Of a stretch of 64,000 nt of DNA, positions 1 to 10,400 are shown one piece after another. Location of the stretch: positions 1 through 64,000 of the forward strand of contig CAINDP010000138.1 of NCBI GenBank assembly GCA_903847405.1, given 5' to 3'. Numbering within the stretch: the first letter of the stretch is position 1; each line of letters begins with the position of its first letter. The notes under the pieces were generated by a model. It did no database searches. It saw only the letters and a list, made by a program, of their open reading frames with translations, and was not told the origin of the DNA. A program made the translations under genes and the position numbers. The DNA comes from an uncultured Myxococcales bacterium. GTDB taxonomy: Bacteria; Myxococcota_A; UBA9042; DTJE01.

Positions 1-240
1 GAGACCTTCTACGAACCGTTCGGCGGCAAGTCGTACTTCGACGGCCCCGCGCTGGAACTGGAGGTGGCGACTCCCGGCACCTGGTACCTGTACTTCTGGG
101 CGCCGGGCCGCGCCACGGGGGACTACGTCGCCGTCATCGGAGACCAGGAGATCTGGGGCCTCGCCGAGATCTTTCGCGCCCTGGTCGTGACGCCCCTGAT
201 CCGGCGGGACCGGGAACTGCACCGGGCCTGCCTTCCCTGA
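1..240 (+). CDS. C-terminal fragment of a protein cut by the left edge, function unknown
   Basis: Frame 1 open from base 1 to TGA at 238-240: ETFYEPFGGKSYFDGPALELEVATPGTWYLYFWAPG...RACLP*. Confidence 0.65.
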   Translation, partial: ETFYEPFGGKSYFDGPALELEVATPGTWYLYFWAPGRATGDYVAVIGDQEIWGLAEIFRALVVTPLIRRDRELHRACLP

Positions 241-375
241 CCGATCTCAAGACCCGCCGGCAGGACAGGAATCTGCACCATTGACGCGCTTCCCCACCCT
301 CCGATAGAGTCGCCCATCAGAAGATCCTTCTGATCCAGCGTGGCCGGTGAACTGCGGATGCGAAAAGGAGTCCTT

Positions 376-1320
376 ATGCGGACGTTCCTGGGATTCGCCC
401 TGTTGATGACGTTGTCCGTCGCCTGCGTGAAGGTGGAAGAACCGCCGTTCCCCGAGGTGGTCATCAACATCGAGGGAGGGTCCGGCAACGGCACCTGCCT
501 GAAGTGTGACGCGGCCGCCATGAAGGGCCGGGTCTACCGGGTCACCCGCCTGGAAATCGACGAGCCCGACGTCTTCGCCTCGATCCTGAACGTGATGTGG
601 CAGGGCGACGTCAAGAACAACATCCTGAACGTCCTGATCGTCGTGGACGACGCGGTGGCCGGGACCGGGACCGCGTTCGAAAAACTGTCGCTGAAGCTGG
701 GACCGGGCTGGCGCGTCCCGAAGATGCCCTACGTGCTGCCGCCCCCGAACGACGAAACGCCCATGTCCGACATGGTGACCGACTACTGCCAGTTGGCCGG
801 GATGAGCCTGGACGTGCAGTTGGACCCCTATCACGGCACCCAGTGCCAGTTCAAGAGCACCGCGCCGACGTCGCTGTACTTCCACTCGGGACCGAAGGAC
901 GCCCCCCTGATCTGCGCCCCGGACAACTTTCCGTCCAACAACATCCCGATCAGCAACATGAGCATCCGCATGTCGTTCAACGACGACTGCTCCGAGGTCA
1001 AGGACGGCTTCCTGCTGGGGTGCATCAAGGTCCAGGACGCGGACCGGATCTGCATGTGCACGGGTGACCCGGGTGCGTGCGAATGGGACAAGAAACCCGG
1101 CGCGACCTACCAGCCCGACGCGCTGGACGAGTCCTGCCACACGGCCTGCGGGGACATGTGGATGTCGTTCGGAGGCATCGTCCGGGCACTGGGACTGGCG
1201 CCCGGTTGCCTGACGCCGGAGGGCGACCAGGGGTACTTCGTGCAGGCGTTCTTCGACGCCACGATGCTCCCGGAAGACAAGTTCAACCAGGTGTCCTCGG
1301 ACGATTGCTCCCAGCATTGA
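376..1320 (+). CDS. Putative Cys-rich lipoprotein
   Basis: MRTFLGFALLMTLSVAC signal peptide with lipobox; many cysteines; AAGGAG upstream of ATG 376. Confidence 0.75.
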   Translation: MRTFLGFALLMTLSVACVKVEEPPFPEVVINIEGGSGNGTCLKCDAAAMKGRVYRVTRLEIDEPDVFASILNVMWQGDVKNNILNVLIVVDDAVAGTGTAFEKLSLKLGPGWRVPKMPYVLPPPNDETPMSDMVTDYCQLAGMSLDVQLDPYHGTQCQFKSTAPTSLYFHSGPKDAPLICAPDNFPSNNIPISNMSIRMSFNDDCSEVKDGFLLGCIKVQDADRICMCTGDPGACEWDKKPGATYQPDALDESCHTACGDMWMSFGGIVRALGLAPGCLTPEGDQGYFVQAFFDATMLPEDKFNQVSSDDCSQH

Positions 1321-1332
1321 CGGAGGGCCGTG

Positions 1333-2811
1333 ATGAAAGCGACCTTCGCCATGCCCCTGGGCATCGTGCTGGCAGCGCTCCTGTTCGCGTGGCCTTCGAT
1401 GGCCACGGCCGGCGGTTTCGAGGTCGGTGACCAGAACGCGCGATCGGCGGGACGTGCCGGCGCGTTCACCGTCAAGGCCGACGACCCGACCGCCCTGGAT
1501 TCCAACCCCGCCGGCCTGGCGTTGATGCGTGGCACGCGCATCTTCCTGGGGAACCGGTTCATCCTCGGCAAGGAAGAGTTCACGCGCGCCCGGACGCTGG
1601 ACTGGAGCGAGGCCGTCCACGGCGTGCCCCAGTTCCTGACGTTCGGCAAGGTCAAGAACGAACTGCCCACCCAGTACCTGGGTCCGATCATCGCCATTTC
1701 CAGCGACCTCGGCCTCAAGAACTGGGGATTCGCGGTCGGCGTGTACGCCCCGCCGGGGACCATGAGCCAGCAGTTCCCGATCGACGGCCCGCAGAAGTAC
1801 ATGCTGGTCTCGCGCACCGTTTCCATCCTGTACTACAGCGCCGCGGTGGCCTGGAAGTACAAGGACGTGTTCGGGATCGGCGCGACGCTGCAGTGGGTGG
1901 ACCTGCTCAGCATGAAGTTCAACCTGGTCATCAACGGCAACACCACGCCGCGCGTGGTGGAACCGGGATCCAGCCAGTTCGACATCCTTTCGAAACTGTC
2001 CGGTGCGGACCACATCAACGTGACCGCGATCCTGGGCATGTGGTACCACCCGACCCCGCACCTGCAGTTCGCGGCCGCGGCCCGCGTGATTCCCGTGTGG
2101 TTCAAGGCCAGGTCGCACCTGGCGATCGAGGCCCTGAACCTGAAGCTGGACAAGGCGCCGATCCTGACGCGGGACGGCACCCCCGACAACAACGTGACCT
2201 TCTCGTTCGTGCTGCCGCCCAAGCTGCGCGTGGGCGGCCGTTACGTGTTCACCAACGGGGACAAGGAACTGGGCGACATCGAACTGGACCTGGGCTACGA
2301 GGCGTGGTCGATGGTCGACAACTTCACCCTGGACGGCAGCGGCCTGGTGTCCACGGTGCTGGGGCAGAACGTTCCGATCGGCACCATCAAGGTCCCGCGC
2401 CACTGGAAGGACACCTTCAGCCTGCGGATCGGCGGCGACTGGAACGTGGTCCCGTCGCACTTCACGCTGCGCGGCGGCTTCTACTATGAAACTTCCGCCA
2501 CGCCCGAGGCCTATGCGTACATCGACACGCCGACGGGCGCGCGCCTGGGGCCCAGCGTCGGGTTCTCGCTGTCCGGGTGGGGGTTCGACCTGTCCGCGTC
2601 CTACAGCTACCTGTTCGTGATGCCGCTGTCCCTGACGGAAACCGACTCGCGCACCTACCAGCAGACCCCGGGCAGCCTGTGCAAGGCCCCCTACACCGAC
2701 ACGACCAACTGCAGCGCGTACTACCTCGGCCGCCCCGGCGCGCCGTCCAACGCGGGCGTCTACGTCGCCGACTACCACATGTTCTCGCTGTCGCTGATGT
2801 ACAAGTTCTGA
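1333..2811 (+). CDS. FadL/OmpP1/TodX-family outer-membrane protein
   Basis: Signal peptide then GGFEVGDQNARSAGRAGAFTVKADDPTALDSNPAGLALM, typical FadL N-terminus; C-terminal aromatic ...SLMYKF. Confidence 0.85.
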   Translation: MKATFAMPLGIVLAALLFAWPSMATAGGFEVGDQNARSAGRAGAFTVKADDPTALDSNPAGLALMRGTRIFLGNRFILGKEEFTRARTLDWSEAVHGVPQFLTFGKVKNELPTQYLGPIIAISSDLGLKNWGFAVGVYAPPGTMSQQFPIDGPQKYMLVSRTVSILYYSAAVAWKYKDVFGIGATLQWVDLLSMKFNLVINGNTTPRVVEPGSSQFDILSKLSGADHINVTAILGMWYHPTPHLQFAAAARVIPVWFKARSHLAIEALNLKLDKAPILTRDGTPDNNVTFSFVLPPKLRVGGRYVFTNGDKELGDIELDLGYEAWSMVDNFTLDGSGLVSTVLGQNVPIGTIKVPRHWKDTFSLRIGGDWNVVPSHFTLRGGFYYETSATPEAYAYIDTPTGARLGPSVGFSLSGWGFDLSASYSYLFVMPLSLTETDSRTYQQTPGSLCKAPYTDTTNCSAYYLGRPGAPSNAGVYVADYHMFSLSLMYKF

Positions 2812-2824
2812 GGATTGTGCCGCC

Positions 2825-3754
2825 CTATCGGCCGCTTTCCTGCAATACCGCACGACGCCGTTCGACCGCATCCAGATCACCCAGGACCGTCGCGCCCGGC
2901 CCCTCGACGACGAAGGACGCCGCGGCCGCGCCGAACAGGGCCGCGTCGAACGGCGCGTCGCTGCGGACGTGGCAGGCGAGCAGGAAGGCGGCCAGGAACA
3001 CGTCGCCGGCTCCGGTCGCGTCGATTTCCGCCACGGGAACTGCCGGTATGGATACCAGGGAATCGTCGGACAGCAGCAGCGCACCCGCAGATCCGTCCGT
3101 CGCGAACACGTGCCGCACGCCCCGTCGCGCGATGGCCCGCAGGGCGGCCGGGAGGTCGGCCGCGCCGGGGTCGAAGGCGCGGATTTCCTCCACCGATCCC
3201 TTCACGGTGTCGAAGCACTCGAAGTCGATTCCGCTTTCGGCCGCCGTGCCCAGGCGCACGCTGCCGTCCGCGGAAAACCGGCGCAGCGCGTGCAGGTCGA
3301 TCGCCAGGGGACGGCCCCAGGCGGCCAGCGCCCGGATCGCCCCGGGCAGGACCTCGCCGGCGACGGCGCCGACGTGGACGAAGGCGGCACGCGGCGGCAG
3401 CGGCGGCACGTCGGCAGGCCCCAGCACCGGCCCCCGATGTTCCAGGCGGACGCGGCGCACGGGCGGCGTGCCCAGGTAGTCCAGCAGGTAGGCCGTGGAC
3501 GGGTCCGTTTCGGACGTCCCCAGGTGCCCCAGGTCCACGCCGGCCCGGGCCAGCGGCGCGCGCAGCATGTCGGCGTGATCGCGCCCCGCGGCGCCCAGCA
3601 AGGCCACGTCCAGCCCCAGGGCCCGCAGCGCCAGCGACGCGTAGGTGGCCGTCCCGCCGCACGCACGACGCACGAACGTCCCGTTCCGCCGGACCTCGTC
3701 CGCGACCGGGTTCCCGACCACCATGCCCAGGGCACCCCGCCCGATCTGCACGCA
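2825..3754 (-). CDS. PfkB-family carbohydrate kinase
   Basis: GGTATYASLALRALGLDVALLGAAGRD and AEIDATGAGDVFLAAFLLA (PfkB signature). Start uncertain; GTG near 3754 chosen over the longer ORF. Confidence 0.8.
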   Translation of the reverse strand, partial: CVQIGRGALGMVVGNPVADEVRRNGTFVRRACGGTATYASLALRALGLDVALLGAAGRDHADMLRAPLARAGVDLGHLGTSETDPSTAYLLDYLGTPPVRRVRLEHRGPVLGPADVPPLPPRAAFVHVGAVAGEVLPGAIRALAAWGRPLAIDLHALRRFSADGSVRLGTAAESGIDFECFDTVKGSVEEIRAFDPGAADLPAALRAIARRGVRHVFATDGSAGALLLSDDSLVSIPAVPVAEIDATGAGDVFLAAFLLACHVRSDAPFDAALFGAAAASFVVEGPGATVLGDLDAVERRRAVLQESGR

Positions 3755-3768
3755 GGCCCCCTTTCGGA

Positions 3769-4887
3769 CTACTCCGCCCGGTCGATCCACCCGCCGCCCA
3801 GCACTGTGTCGCCGTCGTAGAAGACGGCGGCCTGGCCCGGCGTCACGGCCCGGATTGGACGGTCGAAGTCCACGCGCACCCGGCCCCCATCCAGGAGCGT
3901 CACGACCGCCGGTACCGCGGGCGCCCGGTATCGCACCTGCACGGCGCACGGCATCGGTCCGTCGGGCGGATCCCGCAGCCAGGAACAATTCGAGGCCTCC
4001 AGGGACCGGGCCATCAGGTCGTTCGGATCCGTGGTCAGCACCACGGTGCCGTCGGAGGCATCAATACGCGACACCCAGGCCCGTCGGCCCAAGGCCACGC
4101 CGGTCCCCTGGCGCTGGCCCACCGTGAAGCGGTGGATTCCGTCGTGCCGGGCCAGGACGCGCCCTGCCGTGTCCACCACCAACCCGGGCCGCGCCGTGCC
4201 GTGCAACGCGATCCGCAGCGCCTCGGCGAACCCGCCCTCGTGGTCCAGGCAGGCGTCCTGGCTGTCGGGCCGTTCCGCGCTGGCCAGGCCCAGTTCCCGG
4301 GCGGCCACCCGCACCTCGGCCTTGGTCAGGTGCCCCAGCGGGAACAGCGCCCGCCGCAGCCCGTCGTTTCCCAGTTCGAACAGGAAGTAGGTCTGGTCCT
4401 TGGTGGCATCCAGCCCGCGGCGCAGGACCGGGCGCCCGTCCGGCCCGACCTCCAGGCGCGCATAGTGCCCGGTCGCGACATGCGCCGCGCCCAGCATCCG
4501 GGAGTATTCCACCAGCAGGTCGAACTTGATGTCCCGGTTGCACCGGATGCAGGGGTTCGGCGTGCGGCCGGCCGCGTACTCGTCCCAGGCCGGACGCAGC
4601 ACGCGTTCCTGGAACTCCACGCCGACCTCGAACACCTCGTGGGGGAAGCCCAGGCGGTCCGCGACGGACTTCGCGGTGGCCACGCCGTCGATGCCGCAGC
4701 AGGATCCCGGATCCACGCCCTCGCCGCAGGGCCGGAAGCGCAGGGTGACGCCGATCAGATCGGCGCCTTCGCGGGCCAGCAGCGCGGCGGCCACGCTGGA
4801 GTCCACGCCGCCGCTCATCGCGACCACGATGCGGGGGCGGGGTGACGACACGACGGACCTCCCGGGGCGCAAGAGCGGACTAGGCAT
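3769..4887 (-). CDS. mnmA: tRNA-specific 2-thiouridylase
   Basis: PP-loop VAMSGGVDSSVAAALL, NPCIRCNRDIKF, ATGHYAR, SQDACL. Confidence 0.92.
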   Translation of the reverse strand: MPSPLLRPGRSVVSSPRPRIVVAMSGGVDSSVAAALLAREGADLIGVTLRFRPCGEGVDPGSCCGIDGVATAKSVADRLGFPHEVFEVGVEFQERVLRPAWDEYAAGRTPNPCIRCNRDIKFDLLVEYSRMLGAAHVATGHYARLEVGPDGRPVLRRGLDATKDQTYFLFELGNDGLRRALFPLGHLTKAEVRVAARELGLASAERPDSQDACLDHEGGFAEALRIALHGTARPGLVVDTAGRVLARHDGIHRFTVGQRQGTGVALGRRAWVSRIDASDGTVVLTTDPNDLMARSLEASNCSWLRDPPDGPMPCAVQVRYRAPAVPAVVTLLDGGRVRVDFDRPIRAVTPGQAAVFYDGDTVLGGGWIDRAE

Positions 4888-5953
4888 GATGCCGGCGCCG
4901 GGCCCCCTGCCCCGAGCCGAAGGTCCGGCCGATCGACCGGATCCGCCCGTGCAGGCACAGAGCGCACTGCTCCGCGGTTTCCTCGATGCAGGCCTTCGCG
5001 GGGTAGATTTCGTACTTCACCCGGTACATCGGCGGGGTGAGGTTCGGCATCACGATGTTCGCCCCGCGCTGCAGGCCGTGCTCGCGGCCGCTGGTCCGGT
5101 TGATGGTCGCCAGGGCCGTCGTGCTGGGGATGTTGGCCTCGGGGCACAGGATGCGCGTCAGGGCCACGCACCGCAGCACCAGGTCCTCGGTGGCGGGAAC
5201 CTGCGCGTCGGGGTCCCCGACGGGAGGCTCGATGCCCAGCGGCGTCTGGGGATGGGGGATGTACGGCCCGATCCCGATCATGTCCAGGTCGTAGTCCCGG
5301 AACGTCAGCAGATCGGTCGCCAGCGTGTCCCAGGTCTGGCCCGGGATGCCCACCATGATCCCCGAGCCCACCTCATAGCCCAACTCGCGCAGGCGGCGCA
5401 GGATCGTGAACCGATCCATCGGATGCGACACCCCCGACCGCGCCGGGTGGATCCGCTCGTACAGCACCGGATCGCTGGTTTCGAACCGCAGCAGGTACCG
5501 GTCGGCCCCGGCCTCGCGCCACGCGATCAGATCCTCGTCGGGCCGCTCGCCCAGGGACAGGGTCACGGCCAGCCCCGTTTCCGCCTTGATCCGCCGGACC
5601 ACGTTCGCGATCCCGTCCCGGGTCAGGCCGTAGTCCTCGCCGGCCTGGATCACCACGGTCCCGTACTTCAGGACCACCGCCCGGCGGGCGCAGTCCAGCA
5701 TCTCGTCGTCGGTCATGCGATACCGGTCGATCGCCCGGTTCTCCAGGCGGATCCCGCAGTACCCGCACTTGCGCACGCAGTAGTTGCTGGCCTCGATCAG
5801 CCCCCGCAGGTGCACCTCGTCGCCCAGGTTGGCCCGCCGCACCTCGTCGGCGGCCTTCCACAGCAGGTCCAGGCGTTCCGGGTCGGTTTCGCGCAGCCAC
5901 CGCAGCACGGCCGCCCGATCCAGGGGCTCCGCCATCAGGTCCTCGACACGCAT
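4880..5953 (-). CDS. hydE: [FeFe] hydrogenase H-cluster radical SAM maturase HydE
   Basis: Radical SAM CVRKCGYCG, LRGLIEASNYC, GIGPYIPHPQTPL, NRTSGREHGLQRGANIVMPNLTP; overlaps mnmA start by 8 nt. Confidence 0.93.
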   Translation of the reverse strand: MRVEDLMAEPLDRAAVLRWLRETDPERLDLLWKAADEVRRANLGDEVHLRGLIEASNYCVRKCGYCGIRLENRAIDRYRMTDDEMLDCARRAVVLKYGTVVIQAGEDYGLTRDGIANVVRRIKAETGLAVTLSLGERPDEDLIAWREAGADRYLLRFETSDPVLYERIHPARSGVSHPMDRFTILRRLRELGYEVGSGIMVGIPGQTWDTLATDLLTFRDYDLDMIGIGPYIPHPQTPLGIEPPVGDPDAQVPATEDLVLRCVALTRILCPEANIPSTTALATINRTSGREHGLQRGANIVMPNLTPPMYRVKYEIYPAKACIEETAEQCALCLHGRIRSIGRTFGSGQGARRRHHA

Positions 5954-7200
5954 CAAACGGCCCCCCTGACGCTCGCAGCGTCCCGGTACGCCGCCAGGGC
6001 CCCCGGGAACGGCGACAGCGCCCGCTCGAAAATCCCCAGGCTGTACGCGATGACCAGCCCGTAGTTCGTGATCGGCACGCCCGCCCGGCGGCACCGCAGA
6101 ATCCGGTTCAGCATTTCGCGCCGGTTCTGGGTACACGACCCGCAGTGGATGACCAGGCGGTAGGGCGACACGTCCTCGGGGAAGTCGTGACCCTGCACGT
6201 GGATGAAGTCCAGTTTCCCGCCCACGTACTGTTCCAGCCACCGCGGGATCTTGACCCGGCCGATGTCCTCGCCGATCGGATGGTGGCTGCAGGCCTCGGC
6301 CACCAGCACCTTGTCGCCGCCCTTCAGGCCGTCCACGGCCATCGCCCCCAGGACCATCGTCGTCAGGTCGCCCTTGAACCGGCTGAACAGGATGCTGAAC
6401 GAGGTCATCGGCACGTCCGGCGGCGTGTCGGCAGCCACCTTCAGGAAGGCCTGCGAGTCCGTCACGACCAGGCGCGGCGGCCTCTTCAGCGTGTCCAGGG
6501 CGGCCCGCAGTTCCCGTTCCTTCACCACCATGCACCAGGCGTCGTTGTCCAGCAGGTCCCGGATCGACTGCACCTGCGGCAGGATCAGGCGGCCCTTGGG
6601 CGCCTCCTTGTCGATGGGCACCACCAGCACCGCCACCTCGCCCGGCGGCACCAGGTCGCCCAGGATCGTCGGCGCGTCCACGAAGTCCGCCGGAGCCGCG
6701 TCCAGCAAGGCCGCGCGCAGGTCCAGCACGCCCTCGCCCTGGACCGCCACCGTCCGCACCAGGCGCACGCCGCGCGCCGCCAGCCCGGCCTCGACTTCCG
6801 CCTTCGGCCCGCCCAGGTCGGCCTTGTTCCAGGCGACCACCACCGGGACCTTCCGCGCCGTCAGTTCGGCCAGCAGCGACTCCTCGAAGTCGCCCCAGTC
6901 GCCCGCCGCCACGACGATCACGCCCAGGTCCGTCCGGTCCAGCACCTGCCGGGTCCGGGCCACGCGCATCTGCCCCAGCGCGCCCACGTCGTCCACGCCC
7001 GCGGTGTCGATGAAGACCACCGGCCCCAGGGGCAGCAGTTCCATGGGCTTTTCGACCGGGTCCGTGGTGGTGCCCGCGGTGTCCGACACGATGGACACCT
7101 GCTGGCGCGTGAAGGCGTTCAGCAGCGAGGACTTGCCGACGTTCCGCCGGCCGAAGATCCCGATGTGCAGCCGCATGCCGCGCGGCGCGGTTTCCGACAT
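5953..7200 (-). CDS. hydF: [FeFe] hydrogenase maturation GTPase HydF
   Basis: P-loop GIFGRRNVGKSSLLNA; C-terminal CSHHP...HCGSC Fe-S ligand pattern; adjacent to hydE. Confidence 0.94.
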   Translation of the reverse strand: MSETAPRGMRLHIGIFGRRNVGKSSLLNAFTRQQVSIVSDTAGTTTDPVEKPMELLPLGPVVFIDTAGVDDVGALGQMRVARTRQVLDRTDLGVIVVAAGDWGDFEESLLAELTARKVPVVVAWNKADLGGPKAEVEAGLAARGVRLVRTVAVQGEGVLDLRAALLDAAPADFVDAPTILGDLVPPGEVAVLVVPIDKEAPKGRLILPQVQSIRDLLDNDAWCMVVKERELRAALDTLKRPPRLVVTDSQAFLKVAADTPPDVPMTSFSILFSRFKGDLTTMVLGAMAVDGLKGGDKVLVAEACSHHPIGEDIGRVKIPRWLEQYVGGKLDFIHVQGHDFPEDVSPYRLVIHCGSCTQNRREMLNRILRCRRAGVPITNYGLVIAYSLGIFERALSPFPGALAAYRDAASVRGAV

Positions 7201-7216
7201 TCTCGCTCTCCCGGAA

Positions 7217-8605
7217 TCAGAACCCCAGTCGCCGCACGGCCTCGGGGCTCACCAGCGCGTCGAAGGCCTCGACCGTCAGCCACCCCTCGCCCGTCACGAC
7301 CTCGCGGATCGTGCGCCCGGTCGCCCGGGCCTGCCGTGCCGCACCGCAGGCCCGATCGTACCCCAGGGCCGGGATCAGCGCCGTGGCCGTGGCCGTGGAC
7401 GCCTCCACCGACGCCCGGCATCGCGCCTCGTCGGCCTCGATCCCGTCCACGCAGTTCCGCCGGAACACATCGCACGCCCGCGCCAGCAGGTCCAGCGACT
7501 CCAGCAGCGCATCGGCCACCAGCGGCAGGAACGGGTTCAGTTCCAGGCTGCCGCCCGCCACCGCCATCCCGATCGCCACGTCGTTCGCCATCACCTTCAT
7601 CGCGATCTGCGTCATCGCTTCCGGAATGACCGGGTTCACCTTCCCCGGCATGATGGACGACCCCGCCTGGCGTTCGGGCAGCCGGATTTCCGCCAGCCCC
7701 GCGTCCGGTCCCGAGGCCATCAGGCGCAGGTCCGACGACACCTTCCACAGCGACGTCGCGCAGGCCTTCAGGATGCCCGACACCTCGGCGAACACGTCCG
7801 CGTTCTGGGTCGCTTCCACCAGGTTTTCGGCCCGGGCCAGGCCCATGCCCGTGTCCTCGCGCAGCACGTCCACCACGCGGAAGATGAAGCGTCGCGGCGC
7901 CCCCAGGCCCGTCCCGATGGCGGTCCCGCCCAGGTTCACGACCCGCAGGCGCTCCTCGCACTTGTACACGCGCCAGCGGTCCCGGTTGAACGCCTCGGCG
8001 TAGGCGCCCATCTCGCGTCCCAGGGTCGTCAGGACGGCATCCTGCAACTGGGTCCGCCCGACCTTCACCACGTCGGCGAACCGCTTCTCCAGCCCCTGGA
8101 AGGCCTCCTGCAGGGCCACCAGCCGCCCGTCCAGCACCCGCACCCCGCGGATCGCCGCGATCCGCAGCGCCGTCGGGTAGGTGTCGTTGGTGGACTGGTG
8201 CAGGTTCAGGTCGTCCAGCGGGGACACGCGGTCGTACCGTCCGGCGGGCAGTCCCAGCAGCACCAGGGCCCGGTTCGCCAGCACCTCGTTCACGCACATG
8301 TTGGTGGAGGTCCCGGCGCCGCCCTGCAAGGCGTCCACCAGGACCGCCTCCCCCAGGCCACCCTCGGCCATCTCGTGGCAGGCCCGCTCGATGGCGTCGG
8401 CCTTCGCCGGGTCGTCGGCCCAGGCGCCCAGCTCGCGGTTCGTCCGCGCGCACGCCAGTTTCACCCACCCGAAGGCCCGCACCAGTTCGGGGTGCACGGG
8501 CCGCCCGGCCAGCGGGAAATTGGCGATGGCCCGGGCCGTATGCGCGCCCCACAGCACGCCGTCCGGCACCGCCACCTCGCCCAGGGGATCCCGTTCCGTC
8601 CTCAT
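7217..8605 (-). CDS. aspA: Aspartate ammonia-lyase
   Basis: GSSIMPGKVNPVIPEAMTQIAMKVMANDVA fumarase/aspartase signature; QSTNDTYPTALRIA. Confidence 0.88.
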   Translation of the reverse strand: MRTERDPLGEVAVPDGVLWGAHTARAIANFPLAGRPVHPELVRAFGWVKLACARTNRELGAWADDPAKADAIERACHEMAEGGLGEAVLVDALQGGAGTSTNMCVNEVLANRALVLLGLPAGRYDRVSPLDDLNLHQSTNDTYPTALRIAAIRGVRVLDGRLVALQEAFQGLEKRFADVVKVGRTQLQDAVLTTLGREMGAYAEAFNRDRWRVYKCEERLRVVNLGGTAIGTGLGAPRRFIFRVVDVLREDTGMGLARAENLVEATQNADVFAEVSGILKACATSLWKVSSDLRLMASGPDAGLAEIRLPERQAGSSIMPGKVNPVIPEAMTQIAMKVMANDVAIGMAVAGGSLELNPFLPLVADALLESLDLLARACDVFRRNCVDGIEADEARCRASVEASTATATALIPALGYDRACGAARQARATGRTIREVVTGEGWLTVEAFDALVSPEAVRRLGF

Positions 8606-8644
8606 CCTGCCCGCCTTCAGCCCGCGGCTCCGCGCATCCGGCCG

Positions 8645-8914
8645 TCATTCCGGGTGGTCGAACACCATCTTCTGGACCTCGATGCCCTTCACTTCGCCCA
8701 GTTTCGACACCAGGGCCATGATCTGCGTTTCGTCGCCGGTCATTTCCAGCAGCAGCAGGCCGTTCTTGCTGCAGCACATGCCGTTGCCGCCCACTTCGTG
8801 CAGCCCCAGGCGCGTCTTGATATAGCAGCCGTACTCGCTCAGCAGCCCCTGCACCTGCGGCACGTGCTCCAGCCGGTCCGTCACGTGAACGCCCACGACG
8901 ATGTGCTTGTCCAA
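8645..8914 (-). CDS. TM1266-like iron-only hydrogenase system regulator
   Basis: 89 aa ACT/CopG-like protein (MDKHIVVGVHVTDRLEHVPQVQGLLSEYGCYIKTRLGLHE) within the hyd maturation genes. Confidence 0.8.
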   Translation of the reverse strand: MDKHIVVGVHVTDRLEHVPQVQGLLSEYGCYIKTRLGLHEVGGNGMCCSKNGLLLLEMTGDETQIMALVSKLGEVKGIEVQKMVFDHPE

Positions 8915-8981
8915 GGTTTCCTCCTGTGTCGTCTGCTACAACCAACCAACGCCCGCCGGGCACGCCCGGTGGACGAACCCC

Positions 8982-10388
8982 TCACACGTAGATGTCCCGC
9001 CGCCCGGCGCGGACCTTTTCGACCAGTTTTTCCGACACGGCCCGGCTCTTCGGGTCCATCGTCGCCAGCGTTTCCGCGATCAGCGCCTCGCCCACGGCCC
9101 GCGTTTCGGGCGACGCGTAGTCGGACAGGTACTCCGCGAACGTCGACAGGGCGTTCGGGTCGCAGTGCATCCGGATGTCGCCGGGCTTCGCCAGGTCCAT
9201 GAAGTCCTTCCCGACCCGCCCCAGCCGGTAGCAGCCGGTGCAGAACGAGGGGATGTAGCCCAGCCCGGCGATGTCCTTCACGACCTCGTCCAGGCTGCGA
9301 TGATCGCCCAGGCTGAACTGCTGGCCGTCCTCGGTGATCCCGCCTTCCTCCTCGGCATAGCCGCCGGGGTTCGTGCGGCTGCCGGCCGAGATCTGCGAAA
9401 TGCCCAGCGCGAACGTTTCCCGCCGGATGTTCGCGGTTTCCCGGGTGGACAGGATGATGCCCGTGTAGGGCACCGCCAGGCGCAGGATGGCCACCAGCTT
9501 GCGGAACTCGATGTCCGCGACGGGCTTCGGCGGGTGCGTCGCCACGTCGGACCCGACCGCCGGCTCCAGGCGCGGCACGCTGATCGTGTGCGGCCCGACG
9601 CCGAAGGCCTGCTCCAGGTGCCGCACGTGCTGCATCAACGCCAGGATTTCGAACCGCCAGTCCCACAGCCCGAACAGCACGCCGACGCCCACGTCCTGGA
9701 TGCCGGCCGACATCGCCCGGTCCATCACCGTGACGCGCCAGTCGTAGTCGCGCTTCTTGCCGACCAGGTGGACCTGCCGGTACGTTTCCCGGTGGTACGT
9801 TTCCTGGAACAACTGGTAGGTGCCGATCTTCGCATCCCGCAACGCCGTGAACTCGCCCATGTTCAGCGGCGCCACGTTCACGTTCACGCGACGGATTTCC
9901 CCCGGACCGCTCTTCACCCCGTAGATCGTGTCGATGGACTTCAGGACGTAGTCGAAGCCCTCGTTCGGATAGGACTCGCCCGCGACCAGCAGCACGCGCT
10001 TGTGGCCGCTTTCGACCAGGATGCGCGTCTCGTTCGCGATTTCCTCCTGCGTCAGCGCCCGCCGCTTCACTTCCTTGTTGCGCAGCCGGAACGCGCAGTA
10101 GGTGCAGTCGTTGGCGCAGAAGTTCGACACGTACAGCGGGGCGAAAATCACCAACCGCCGCCCGTAGATGTGCTCCTTCACCTGCCGCGCCGCCGCGAAC
10201 AGTTCGCCCAGCATCCCGGGGTCCGAAATGCCGGCCAGGGCCGCCACGTCGTCCATCCCCAGGCCCTTCATTTCCAGGGCCTTTGCCAGGACCTCCCGCA
10301 CGTGGCCGGTGTCATGCCCGGCCCCGGCCTCCAGCGCCCGGCCGATTTCCGCCTCGTCGATGAACTCCGCCGTTTCCGCAATCGCCAT
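8982..10388 (-). CDS. hydG: [FeFe] hydrogenase H-cluster radical SAM maturase HydG (tyrosine lyase)
   Basis: NFCANDCTYCAFR radical SAM motif; C-terminal SFCTGCYRLGRVGKDFMDLAKPG. Confidence 0.95.
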   Translation of the reverse strand: MAIAETAEFIDEAEIGRALEAGAGHDTGHVREVLAKALEMKGLGMDDVAALAGISDPGMLGELFAAARQVKEHIYGRRLVIFAPLYVSNFCANDCTYCAFRLRNKEVKRRALTQEEIANETRILVESGHKRVLLVAGESYPNEGFDYVLKSIDTIYGVKSGPGEIRRVNVNVAPLNMGEFTALRDAKIGTYQLFQETYHRETYRQVHLVGKKRDYDWRVTVMDRAMSAGIQDVGVGVLFGLWDWRFEILALMQHVRHLEQAFGVGPHTISVPRLEPAVGSDVATHPPKPVADIEFRKLVAILRLAVPYTGIILSTRETANIRRETFALGISQISAGSRTNPGGYAEEEGGITEDGQQFSLGDHRSLDEVVKDIAGLGYIPSFCTGCYRLGRVGKDFMDLAKPGDIRMHCDPNALSTFAEYLSDYASPETRAVGEALIAETLATMDPKSRAVSEKLVEKVRAGRRDIYV

Positions 10389-10400
10389 GCTCGCCTCCGC

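Noticed and set aside
247-3084. 945-aa minus-strand ORF antisense to the lipoprotein and FadL genes
   Set aside because: Arg/His/Gly/Val-rich composition with no domains; the opposite strand holds clear signal-peptide proteins. High-GC shadow ORF.
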